Source: JACDAN01 sp046714355 (GTDB lineage: Bacteria; Actinomycetota; Thermoleophilia; Gaiellales; Gaiellaceae). Taken from it: 15,201 nucleotides of DNA. The notes below the pieces were generated by a model. The model was not told the DNA's origin and ran no database searches. It was given only the letters and a program-made list of their open reading frames with translations. The position numbers and the translations under genes were made by a program. Every line of letters begins with the position of its first letter. The first letter of the stretch is position 1. The DNA lies in the NCBI GenBank assembly GCA_046714355.1, contig JBKKAR010000073.1:1-15201 (forward strand), written 5' to 3'. Of the stretch, positions 6,454 to 12,934 are shown in pieces.

Positions 6454-6714
6454 GCTTCCCTTCTTGCGCACGCGAGCCGGCGGCGTGCTCCTGTGGCCCG
6501 TCTCGGGCGAACGGCACTCGTCCGCCGCGGCGGACGTCAGCTGCCGGCCCTCGGCTAGCGAGGGCGCCACCTCACCGCACGGGTACGCGGCGGCCGGCGG
6601 TGGCAAGGCGGCGGCGAGCGCGCCCGCCGCAAGGCATGCGGCGGCGGCGGCTCTCACCTGTCGGCTCCCCAGCCTCAAGACCCCCCGGCGTGGCCGCACG
6701 CCCAGGGAACCCAT
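6328..6714 (-). CDS. Small secreted/membrane protein of unknown function
   Basis: I do not recognise this 128-residue protein. The N-terminus is basic (RPRRGVLRLGSRQ) and leads into an Ala-rich hydrophobic stretch ending PPPAAAYP, a plausible signal peptide with cleavage near AAAYP. The middle has two cysteines and is low in hydrophobicity. A single hydrophobic helix (GLTLFVLAIAGALLIPIG) lies near the C-terminus, followed by a His-rich tail (LPHGGDPFGHDPTHERKF). ATG 6714 is chosen because AAGAGG (6728-6723) lies 8 bases upstream; GTG 6723 and ATG 6720 are too close to it. That Shine-Dalgarno lies within a foldable leader (6723-6800). An internal ATG at 6453 has its own purine-rich site, so a 41-residue membrane protein might be the only real product. 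Stop codons of this gene and the hydrolase overlap in CTAG. Confidence 0.5.
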   Translation of the reverse strand: MGSLGVRPRRGVLRLGSRQVRAAAAACLAAGALAAALPPPAAAYPCGEVAPSLAEGRQLTSAAADECRSPETGHRSTPPARVRKKGSMSGLTLFVLAIAGALLIPIGRNGLPHGGDPFGHDPTHERKF

Positions 6715-6722
6715 CCTCATCA

Positions 6723-6800
6723 CCTCTTACTACGCAGTATGGGGCCGGAAGTTGGCCTTTACCCTGCAAATCCCCCTTCCGGGGTACGGGCTCTAAGAGG
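6723..6800 (-). ncRNA. Candidate structured leader RNA (three-way junction) sequestering a ribosome-binding site
   Basis: Read on the minus strand, CCTCTTA (6800-6794) pairs with TAAGAGG (6729-6723) to close a junction. Inside, CCCC-GGAA-GGGG (6784-6773) is a hairpin with a GNRA-type loop. A second hairpin is GCAG (6767-6764) with CTGC (6737-6734), continued by GG/CC and by GGCC (6757-6754) with GGCC (6746-6743), with the 7-base loop AACTTCC. The GGAA loop is complementary to TTCC in the other loop, so a kissing-loop contact is possible. The closing stem's 3' strand contains AAGAGG, the Shine-Dalgarno of the gene starting at 6714, which suggests an on/off translational switch. I recognise no known riboswitch class. 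Folding was done by eye. Confidence 0.4.
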
Positions 6801-6811
6801 CGGGGACAGGA

Positions 6812-7981
<1,170 letters not shown>

Positions 7982-7989
7982 GGCGGGTC

Positions 7990-8000
7990 AGGGTAACAAT
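7990..8000. promoter_or_regulatory. Overlapping divergent -10 elements for thiolase and PAP2 genes
   Basis: On the minus strand TACCCT (7995-7990) ends 8 bases before the thiolase ATG at 7981. On the plus strand TAACAAT (7994-8000) ends 6 bases before a GTG at 8007. The plus-strand element is one base longer than TAnnnT, so it is weaker evidence. The geometry matches the other divergent pairs in this window. Confidence 0.45.
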
Positions 8001-8006
8001 GGCCCA

Positions 8007-8708
8007 GTGCATGCCAGAGTCTCCCGCCTCGTCAACGTCGTCGGCATCGAGCTCCTCGCGGGCCTGATCGTCCTCACAGGCAGCGCCTGGGTCTTCGGTT
8101 GGATGGCCGAGGATCTCGCCGAGGGCGATACGAAGGTCGACACCAGGCTCGCCGGCTGGCTCCACGAACATGCAACACCGGGCTGGACGACTTTCTTCGA
8201 GAACGTCACCCGGCTCGGGAACGTCTCCACGCTCCTGGTCCTCGTCCTCCTCGCAGGCGCTGTGCTCTGGCGGAAGGGCTGGATCGCCGAGCTGCAGCTT
8301 CTCGTTCTCGCCGCCGTCGGCGCCGAGATCATCACGACCGGCCTGAAGCTCGGATTCCAGCGCGACCGTCCCTTCTTTTCCGACCCGCTCTCGACCGAGA
8401 CGACCTATTCGTTCCCGAGCGGGCATGCGTCCGTCTCGCTCGCCGTCTACGGGACGCTCGGGTTCATCGCCGCTCGTCACCTGGGGACGAGACGCACCCA
8501 GATCGCGGCGCTCGCCGCCGCCGGCGTGCTGGTCCTCCTGATCGGGTTCAGCCGCCTCTACCTCGGCGTCCACTTCCTCTCGGACGTGATCGCCGGCTTC
8601 AGCATCGGGATCGCCTGGGTGGCGTTCTGCATCGTGCTCCTGCACCTGCGCCTGCGACTCAAGGAGCGACGTCAGACGTCCCGGTACCGCGCCTCCACCC
8701 AGCAGTAA
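8007..8708 (+). CDS. PAP2-superfamily membrane phosphatase
   Basis: This integral membrane phosphatase probably dephosphorylates lipid phosphates such as phosphatidate, undecaprenyl diphosphate or PGP; the substrate is not readable. All three active-site motifs are present in order: KLGFQRDRP (K-x6-RP), PSGHAS, and SRLYLGVHFLSDV (SR-x5-H-x3-D). About six hydrophobic helices surround them, as in type 2 PAPs, with the catalytic residues facing outside. Several starts are in frame: ATG 7968 and ATG 7980 overlap the divergent thiolase start, while GTG 8007 lies 6 bases after a -10-like TAACAAT and keeps the complete first helix, so it is used here (233 residues). The 3' end overlaps the convergent DUF1206 gene by 37 bases. 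Confidence 0.88.
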   Translation: MHARVSRLVNVVGIELLAGLIVLTGSAWVFGWMAEDLAEGDTKVDTRLAGWLHEHATPGWTTFFENVTRLGNVSTLLVLVLLAGAVLWRKGWIAELQLLVLAAVGAEIITTGLKLGFQRDRPFFSDPLSTETTYSFPSGHASVSLAVYGTLGFIAARHLGTRRTQIAALAAAGVLVLLIGFSRLYLGVHFLSDVIAGFSIGIAWVAFCIVLLHLRLRLKERRQTSRYRASTQQ

Positions 8709-9490
8709 AGACCGAACGCGATCAGCCCGGCGGCGACGATACCGAGCAGCGTGTCGCCGTAGTCCTGCTGCAACACCTCGGCGAGCGCGCCGTCGATCCC
8801 GACCGCTTCTTTCGGGTCGTACTGCCAAGCAGCGCGGACGAGGAAGAAGCCGATCAGCCCGAACACGACCCCACGCGCGAGGTGACCCACGACGCCGAGT
8901 GTCGTGAAGACCCGCTCTTCCAGGTCGCTCATCTTCCGCAGCTTCAGGTTCTCCAGGAACTTCCTGCTCACTGCTCGCCACAGGTTGAACGCGCCGGCCC
9001 CCAGGATGCCGAGGCCGATGGCGGCGACGATCCATCTGCCGAGAGGAAGCTCCAACACACGGGCCGTAAAGCGATCCTCCTCCCTCGAGCCGCCGGACTC
9101 GTTCGCGCCGTAGAGCGCGGAGACCGCGACCCCCAGCAGGCCGAGGTACCAGAAGGCACGCGCGAGGTAGCCGAAACGCTTGAGCCAGCCCTCCTTCTCT
9201 CCGCCCTCGAGGGGCCTCCCGAGAACGGCCTCGGCGAAGCGCCACGCCGCGTATCCGGCGAGCCCAACGGCCAACGCGCCCACCAGGAGCTTCCCGAGCC
9301 CGCTGTCGGCCAGCGCGGCGAGCGCGGCGCCGCGATCCTGCAGGCGCTCTTTCCCCCCGGCCGCCACGCGAGCCGCGATCAGGCCGACGAGGAGGTACAG
9401 CGATCCCTTCGACACGAGCCCCCAGCGCGCCAGCCCTTGTCCGAAGGGGCCGCGGGCGGCCTTCTCGGCCTCGTGTTTGGTTTTTCCCAT
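8672..9490 (-). CDS. DUF1206 family membrane protein
   Basis: This 272-residue protein has three repeats of a two-helix unit, the hallmark of DUF1206. Each repeat opens with a similar aromatic/Gly motif: ARWGLVSKGSLYLLVGL near residue 25, RFGYLARAFWYLGLLG near 110, and VVGHLARGVVFGLIGFFLVR near 205. Between them lie RLQDRGAALAALADSGLGKL and a matching segment DGALAEVLQQDYGDTLLG. The family is widespread in actinobacteria and some cyanobacteria; its function is unknown to me. ATG 9490 is chosen because the basic N-terminus MGKTKHEAEKAARGP precedes the first repeat and TATTGT ends 8 bases upstream, with no Shine-Dalgarno. It is divergent from the sigma factor gene. Confidence 0.88.
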   Translation of the reverse strand: MGKTKHEAEKAARGPFGQGLARWGLVSKGSLYLLVGLIAARVAAGGKERLQDRGAALAALADSGLGKLLVGALAVGLAGYAAWRFAEAVLGRPLEGGEKEGWLKRFGYLARAFWYLGLLGVAVSALYGANESGGSREEDRFTARVLELPLGRWIVAAIGLGILGAGAFNLWRAVSRKFLENLKLRKMSDLEERVFTTLGVVGHLARGVVFGLIGFFLVRAAWQYDPKEAVGIDGALAEVLQQDYGDTLLGIVAAGLIAFGLYCWVEARYRDV

Positions 9491-9498
9491 GACGGGCC

Positions 9499-9504
9499 AC
9501 AATA
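9499..9504 (-). promoter_or_regulatory. -10 element (TATTGT) of the DUF1206 gene
   Basis: TATTGT on the minus strand ends 8 bases before the ATG at 9490, matching the leaderless spacing seen at other genes here. Confidence 0.5.
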
Positions 9505-9531
9505 CGAGGTCGCGCGTTTCTCGACCGCCCC

Positions 9532-9546
9532 CAGGTGGTACACCTG
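9532..9546. promoter_or_regulatory. Inverted repeat CAGGTG-GTA-CACCTG over the sigma factor start region
   Basis: This perfect 6-bp inverted repeat with a 3-base centre ends 5 bases before the ATG at 9552. It contains TGGTACACC, a possible extended -10 whose hexamer TACACC ends 7 bases before the ATG. GAGGAG lies directly against the ATG, too close for a normal Shine-Dalgarno. It may be an operator over a leaderless promoter; it resembles E-box-like CACCTG dyads but no regulator is identified. Confidence 0.4.
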
Positions 9547-9551
9547 AGGAG

Positions 9552-10589
9552 ATGGCGGACGAGCAGATCAAAGCGCTGATCGAACTGGGAGAGCGCGAGG
9601 GATGCCTTGAACTCTCGGAGGTCTCGCGCGCAATCGAGCAAGCGGAACTAGACGAGGAAGACGTGGAGCGGATTTACCAGGACATTCAAGAGAGGAACAT
9701 CGAGCTCACCGACGACTGCGGCCGGGCGGCCGCCGACTCGACCTACGTGAACGGCGACCTTGCAGCCTCCACCACCGACGCGCTACAGCTCTTCCTGAAC
9801 GAGGTCGGCCGCTACAAGCTGCTGACCGCCGACGAGGAGGTCGAGCTCGCGAAGCGCATCGAGCGCGGCGACCGGGATGCGAAGGATCTGATGATCAACT
9901 CGAACCTGCGCCTGGTCGTCTCGATCGCCAAGAAGTACCAGGGACACGGGCTCTCGCTGCTCGACCTGATCCAGGAGGGGATCATCGGGCTGATCCGCGC
10001 GGTCGAGAAGTTCGACTGGCGGCGGGGCTTCAAGTTCTCGACCTACGCCACGTGGTGGATCCGCCAGGCCGTGCAGCGCGGCGTCGCGAACAAGGCGCGC
10101 GAGATCCGCATCCCCGTGCACATCGTCGACCGGGAGCGCAAGATCGGGCGCGCGGAGCGCGAGCTGCACGTGAAGCTCGGGCGGGCGCCGACGGAAGAGG
10201 AGATCGCCAAGGCGGCGAAGCTCCCGCTCAAGCAGGTGAAGGAGGTCCGGCAGGTGGCTCGCGCGGTGACGAGCCTCGACAAGCCGATCGGCGAGGAAGG
10301 CGACACGAAGCTCGGCGATCTGTTCGCCGGCGAGGAGGAGCCGCCCGAGGAGCGTCTCCAGGTCAGCCTGGAACAGGATGTCCTTCGCCGGGCGGTGGAG
10401 AGTCTCCCCGAGCGCGAGCAGGAGGTCGTCAAGCTCCGTTACGGGCTGAACGGCGACACCGACCCGAAGTCCCTCGAAGAGATCGGACGGCGGCTCGGGC
10501 TCACGCGCGAGCGAGTCCGCCAGCTCGAGTCCGTGGCACTCGAGCGGCTCGCCGTCAATCGCGAGATCGAAGCGATCCGAGCCGCATAA
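9552..10589 (+). CDS. Primary-type sigma-70 factor (RpoD/SigA-like)
   Basis: It directs RNA polymerase to promoters. In the 345 residues, region 1.1 is short (about 1-55; QIKALIELGEREGCLELSEV). Region 1.2 is near 75-107 (DALQLFLNEVGRYKLLTADE). Region 2 is near 112-190 and holds the -10 recognition and melting helix (FSTYATWWIRQAVQRGVANK). Region 3 spans about 190-265. Region 4 is near 280-340 with RYGLNGD and the HTH LEEIGRRLGLTRERVRQLES that contacts the -35. Presence of region 1.1 and the strict region 2 argue for a primary or group 2 factor; VRQLE in place of the common IRQIE leaves group 2 open. ATG 9552 starts region 1.1; an ATG at 9489 would add 21 residues unlike any sigma factor. Confidence 0.93.
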   Translation: MADEQIKALIELGEREGCLELSEVSRAIEQAELDEEDVERIYQDIQERNIELTDDCGRAAADSTYVNGDLAASTTDALQLFLNEVGRYKLLTADEEVELAKRIERGDRDAKDLMINSNLRLVVSIAKKYQGHGLSLLDLIQEGIIGLIRAVEKFDWRRGFKFSTYATWWIRQAVQRGVANKAREIRIPVHIVDRERKIGRAERELHVKLGRAPTEEEIAKAAKLPLKQVKEVRQVARAVTSLDKPIGEEGDTKLGDLFAGEEEPPEERLQVSLEQDVLRRAVESLPEREQEVVKLRYGLNGDTDPKSLEEIGRRLGLTRERVRQLESVALERLAVNREIEAIRAA

Positions 10590-10617
10590 CGGTTTCGTCG
10601 ACGCGGCGAGCTGCGGC

Positions 10618-11001
10618 CTACGACGTCGCGGTGATGGTGATGCCGCCGCGCGCCTTCTGAACGAGTGTCACCCGCACCCGCTCCGCCGGTAACTCGAGTG
10701 CCTCCGCGGCGTCGTCTCGGATCTTGACGGCGAGCGCCTCGCAAAAGTGGCCCTCGTCCCGGAAGCCCATCAGGTACAGCTTGAGCGACTTGGACTCGAG
10801 GCAGCGCTCGTGCGGCTCGTACTCGATCGTCGCGGTGTAGAGGTCGGGTTGCCCCGTGATCGGACAGACCGCCGTGAGCTCGTCGCTGGTCATCTCTACG
10901 CGAGACACGCCCGGGTTGGGAAAGGTCTCCAGTCCCGCGTATCGCTCCGAGCCCGGGCTTCCGAGGGCGACGAATTCCGTCGAGCGAGACTCCGTCTCCA
11001 T
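10618..11001 (-). CDS. queF: NADPH-dependent 7-cyano-7-deazaguanine (preQ0) reductase
   Basis: It reduces the nitrile of preQ0 to the amine preQ1 in queuosine synthesis, in the cytoplasm. The 127 residues match the short (type I) QueF length. The nucleophile Cys46 lies in TAVCPITGQPD with the general acid Asp53 in the same segment. The family QueF motif is ESKSLKLYLMGFRDEGHF (Glu69-Ser-Lys-Ser-Leu-Lys74). Glu88 after Cys87 would be the substrate-binding Glu. ATG 11001 follows TACAGT by 7 bases, with no Shine-Dalgarno, so it is probably leaderless. No other queuosine genes are visible in the window. It is divergent from a nucleoside deoxyribosyltransferase-like gene with overlapping -10 elements, and ends 28 bases from the convergent sigma factor gene. 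Confidence 0.95.
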   Translation of the reverse strand: METESRSTEFVALGSPGSERYAGLETFPNPGVSRVEMTSDELTAVCPITGQPDLYTATIEYEPHERCLESKSLKLYLMGFRDEGHFCEALAVKIRDDAAEALELPAERVRVTLVQKARGGITITATS

Positions 11002-11007
11002 GGGACG

Positions 11008-11014
11008 TACTGTA
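11008..11014. promoter_or_regulatory. Palindromic divergent -10 shared by queF and the deoxyribosyltransferase-like gene
   Basis: TACTGT (plus, 11008-11013) ends 7 bases before GTG 11021. TACAGT (minus, 11014-11009) ends 7 bases before ATG 11001. The two hexamers overlap over five bases and read as one TACTGTA/TACAGTA element, giving an almost symmetrical leaderless divergent promoter. Confidence 0.6.
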
Positions 11015-11020
11015 GGCGTA

Positions 11021-11401
11021 GTGGCCCGCCACCAGATGCGCGTCTATCTCGCCGGGCCGCCCGCCTCGGACGATTACCGTCGCCGCGCCGACGCACTCGT
11101 CCGTGACGCCGGCTGGACACCCGTCGATCCCTTTCGCCGCGACTTCCGCGGCCGCACCGAGGGGCACGAGGCCGAGATCGTCGAGGGCGACCTCGAGGAC
11201 ATCCGCTCCTGCGACGCGGTGCTGGCCGACTTCACCGTCCCTGACGAGGGGACGGCGATGGAGGCCTGGTACGCGCATGGACTGGGTAAGCGGGTCGTCG
11301 CCTACACCGGCGGTGCCGAGCCGCATCCCTGGACGGTCTACGTCGCCTCCGCCGTGTGGGCGGACCTCGGCGAGGCTGTCGCAGCGTTAGGCAGCGGCTA
11401 G
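11021..11401 (+). CDS. Nucleoside 2-deoxyribosyltransferase-like protein
   Basis: This small cytoplasmic protein (126 residues) belongs to the nucleoside 2-deoxyribosyltransferase / DNPH1-like fold. It begins with the characteristic MRVYLAGPPAS, followed by SCDAVLADFTVPDEGTAMEA with the likely nucleophile Glu81 and WYAHGLGKRVVAYT. Members exchange the base on deoxynucleosides or hydrolyse deoxynucleotides; the substrate cannot be chosen from sequence. GTG 11021 is used because a TACTGT lies 7 bases upstream; ATG 11036, directly at the conserved MRVYLAGP, is the alternative. Sharing a promoter with queF could link it to deazaguanine nucleoside salvage, but that is speculation. It overlaps the MFS remnant on the opposite strand by 15 bases. 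Confidence 0.8.
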   Translation: MARHQMRVYLAGPPASDDYRRRADALVRDAGWTPVDPFRRDFRGRTEGHEAEIVEGDLEDIRSCDAVLADFTVPDEGTAMEAWYAHGLGKRVVAYTGGAEPHPWTVYVASAVWADLGEAVAALGSG

Positions 11402-11569
11402 CCCAGCCTTCCGGATCCCGAACGCGTAGCGGCAGGCCACGACCCCGAGCAGGGCCGCGAGCACCGACACGGCGGCGAAGAAGCTCCACATCGCGGTGTC
11501 GCCGTACCCGCCCCGGATCTGAAGCCCGAAGAACGGCCCGAGCGCGAAGCCGGCCGACGACGTGCTTCC
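11387..11569 (-). pseudogene. C-terminal remnant of an MFS transporter
   Basis: A reading frame of 60 codons ends at TAA (11389-11387). It contains AGFALGPFFGLQIRGGYGDT and then MWSFFAAVSVLAALLGVVAC with a short basic tail (RYAFGIRKAG). This is the pattern of the last two helices of a major facilitator transporter, where GP-rich loops precede TM11-12. The frame has no plausible start and is closed upstream by an in-frame TAG at 11572-11570, exactly where the resemblance stops. The rest of the transporter is absent, so it looks like a deletion scar. The breakpoint lies at CTAGACTCTAG, a very unusual sequence for this GC-rich DNA. Confidence 0.65.
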
Positions 11570-11615
11570 CTAGACTCTAGATACCGCACCCGATATCGGC
11601 GCCGGTTGGCAAGCT
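11570..11615. other. Junction and upstream region with small palindromes
   Basis: The stretch holds CTAG-ACT-CTAG (11570-11580) at the MFS remnant breakpoint and the perfect palindrome CCGATATCGG (11590-11599) followed by GGCGCC. It must contain the promoter for the SRPBCC-ClpS-DUF2017 operon, but unlike other starts here no TAnnnT lies 6-8 bases before GTG 11616 or ATG 11622. CCGATATCGG could be an operator. Confidence 0.4.
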
Positions 11616-12176
11616 GTGGCGATGCGGTTCGCGCGCCTGCTCGGAGCTCTCGCCGCCCTCTACGTGCTCGTCGTCAGGGGCAACCTGACTCTCGACCTCT
11701 CGCTGGGCCGGCGCCTCCGCCCGCTCGGGCCCCTCGCATGGCGGATCTCGGCGCCGCGCGAGGTCGTCTTCGACGCAATCGCCGCCCCGTACCTCGGCCG
11801 CATCCCGCGCGCGCTGGGCGAGAAGCTCGCGGTCTGGGAACGTGGAACGGACATGGTTCTCGCCGCCCACTTCACACGCGTTGGCGCGGGCCTGACGGCG
11901 ACGACGCTCGAGACGGTTCGCTTCGACCGGCCAACTCGCATCTCGTTCCGCCTCGTGCGCGGCCCGGTCCCACACCTCTCGGAGTCATTCGAGCTCACTG
12001 AGGACGAGACGGGAACGGAGCTCACGTGGAGCGGTGAAATCGGAACAGACCTCTGGGCCTTCGGCGCCTGGTGGGGTGGCCGGGTGGCACGGGCGTGGGA
12101 GGCCGCCGTGCGAGCTTCGCTCGACGCCGTCAAGGACGAGGCGGAGCGCCGGGCCGTTAGGGGCCGAGGTCTTTGA
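11616..12176 (+). CDS. SRPBCC (START/Bet v1-like) domain protein
   Basis: At 186 residues, it has a short hydrophobic N-terminal segment (LLGALAALYVLVV) that may anchor it to the membrane. The rest follows the SRPBCC pattern of a ligand-binding helix-grip fold: WRISAPREVVFDAIAAPYLG as the opening strand and helix, central strands (TRISFRLVRGPVPHLSESFE), and the final long helix (WEAAVRASLDAVKDEAERR). Such domains bind lipids or polyketides, or act as cyclases or regulators; no ligand can be assigned. GTG 11616 and ATG 11622 are both possible. The stop overlaps the ClpS start (TTGA), so it is the first gene of a coupled three-gene operon. Confidence 0.7.
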   Translation: MAMRFARLLGALAALYVLVVRGNLTLDLSLGRRLRPLGPLAWRISAPREVVFDAIAAPYLGRIPRALGEKLAVWERGTDMVLAAHFTRVGAGLTATTLETVRFDRPTRISFRLVRGPVPHLSESFELTEDETGTELTWSGEIGTDLWAFGAWWGGRVARAWEAAVRASLDAVKDEAERRAVRGRGL

Positions 12177-12472
12177 GCACGACGCTTGCACCCGGCGAGG
12201 TCGAGATCGAGGAGCCGCTCGAGGGCGACGACGCCGAGCACGACCGCCCGTGGGTCGTGATCGTCTGGAACGACCCGATCAACCTCATGTCCTACGTCAC
12301 GCTCGTCTTCCAGAAGCTGTTCGGCTACAACCGCGAACACGCGACGAGACTGATGCTCCAGGTGCACTACGAGGGAAAGTCAGTGGTCTCGAGCGGGAAC
12401 CGCGAGAAGTCCGAGCTGGACGTCTCCCGCCTGCACGCCTACGGGCTCTGGGCGACCATGCAACGCGACTGA
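12173..12472 (+). CDS. clpS: ATP-dependent Clp protease adaptor ClpS
   Basis: ClpS hands N-degron substrates to the ClpC/ClpA-ClpP protease. The 99 residues have a flexible acidic N-terminus (about 25 residues) followed by the compact core. The core opens with PWVVIVWNDPINLMSYVTLV (the NDP-xN substrate-pocket loop), then FQKLFGYNREHATRLMLQVH and GKSVVSSGNREKSELDVSRL, ending LWATMQ. The Leu-Met before the pocket helix corresponds to the hydrophobic N-degron pocket. The start is TTG 12173, overlapping the previous stop as TTGA with GAGG just upstream; no ATG or GTG would keep the full acidic arm. Its stop overlaps the DUF2017 start as TGATG, an order common in actinobacteria. Confidence 0.95.
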   Translation: MSTTLAPGEVEIEEPLEGDDAEHDRPWVVIVWNDPINLMSYVTLVFQKLFGYNREHATRLMLQVHYEGKSVVSSGNREKSELDVSRLHAYGLWATMQRD

Positions 12473-12930
12473 TGTTTCAGAGCCGAATCCGGCGCGGCGC
12501 CGACGGCGCCGTCCGCCTCGAACTTCCCGACGAGGAGCGTGTCCTGCTCCGGGAGGTCGCCGAGGACCTCGGCTCGCTCCTGGACGAGGCTCCCGAGGAC
12601 CCGTCGCTGCGGCGGCTCTTCCCGCCCGCGCACGACGACGAGGAGCTCGAACGCGACTACAGAGAGCTGACCCGCTCCCACCTCGCCGCCGGGCGGGAGC
12701 GCTCGCTCGAGACCCTGCGCGAGACGGCCGACCGCGAGCTCCTGACGCCCGAAGAGGCGGACGCCTGGCTCCGGGCGCTCAACGATGCGCGGCTCGTTCT
12801 CGGCACCCGCCTGGACCTTCCGGACGACTTCGACTGGGACGCGTTCGACGCGAACGACCCACGGGCGCCCGAGCTCGCGCTCTACGCGTATCTCTCCTGG
12901 ATCCAGGAGCAGCTGGTCGAAGCGATGTAA
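12472..12930 (+). CDS. DUF2017 family protein, ClpS-associated
   Basis: This soluble helical protein of 152 residues matches DUF2017, a family found directly after clpS in actinobacteria. Visible features are an N-terminal beta segment (FQSRIRRGADGAVRLELPDE), a helix (ERVLLREVAEDLGSLLDEAP), the conserved LRRLFPPAHDDEELERDYRE, and a C-terminal helical pair with NDARLVLGTRLDLPDDFDWD ending YAYLSWIQEQLVEAM. No catalytic motif is apparent. The function is unknown; its fixed position after clpS suggests a role in Clp-dependent proteolysis (inference). ATG 12472 overlaps the clpS stop by one base. The stop lies 4 bases from the convergent typA stop. Confidence 0.9.
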   Translation: MFQSRIRRGADGAVRLELPDEERVLLREVAEDLGSLLDEAPEDPSLRRLFPPAHDDEELERDYRELTRSHLAAGRERSLETLRETADRELLTPEEADAWLRALNDARLVLGTRLDLPDDFDWDAFDANDPRAPELALYAYLSWIQEQLVEAM

Positions 12931-12934
12931 AGGG

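Noticed and set aside
6723..6800. Assigning the leader to the c-di-GMP-I, purine, glutamine or SAM riboswitch class
   Set aside because: The conserved core sequences of those classes as I know them are not present; only the overall three-way shape is similar.
8099..9547. A 482-residue plus-strand frame across PAP2 and DUF1206
   Set aside because: Out of frame with PAP2 and antisense to DUF1206; composition is typical of a shadow.
9489..9551. An ATG at 9489 as sigma factor start, sharing CATG with the divergent DUF1206 start
   Set aside because: The extra 21 residues are Arg/Pro/Gly-rich and unlike region 1.1, which begins at ATG 9552.
10581..10617. GCCGCA (10581-10586) and TGCGGC (10612-10617) as a terminator between the sigma factor and queF
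   Set aside because: Only 6 bp with a 25-base loop and no T-tract; expected by chance in such GC-rich DNA.
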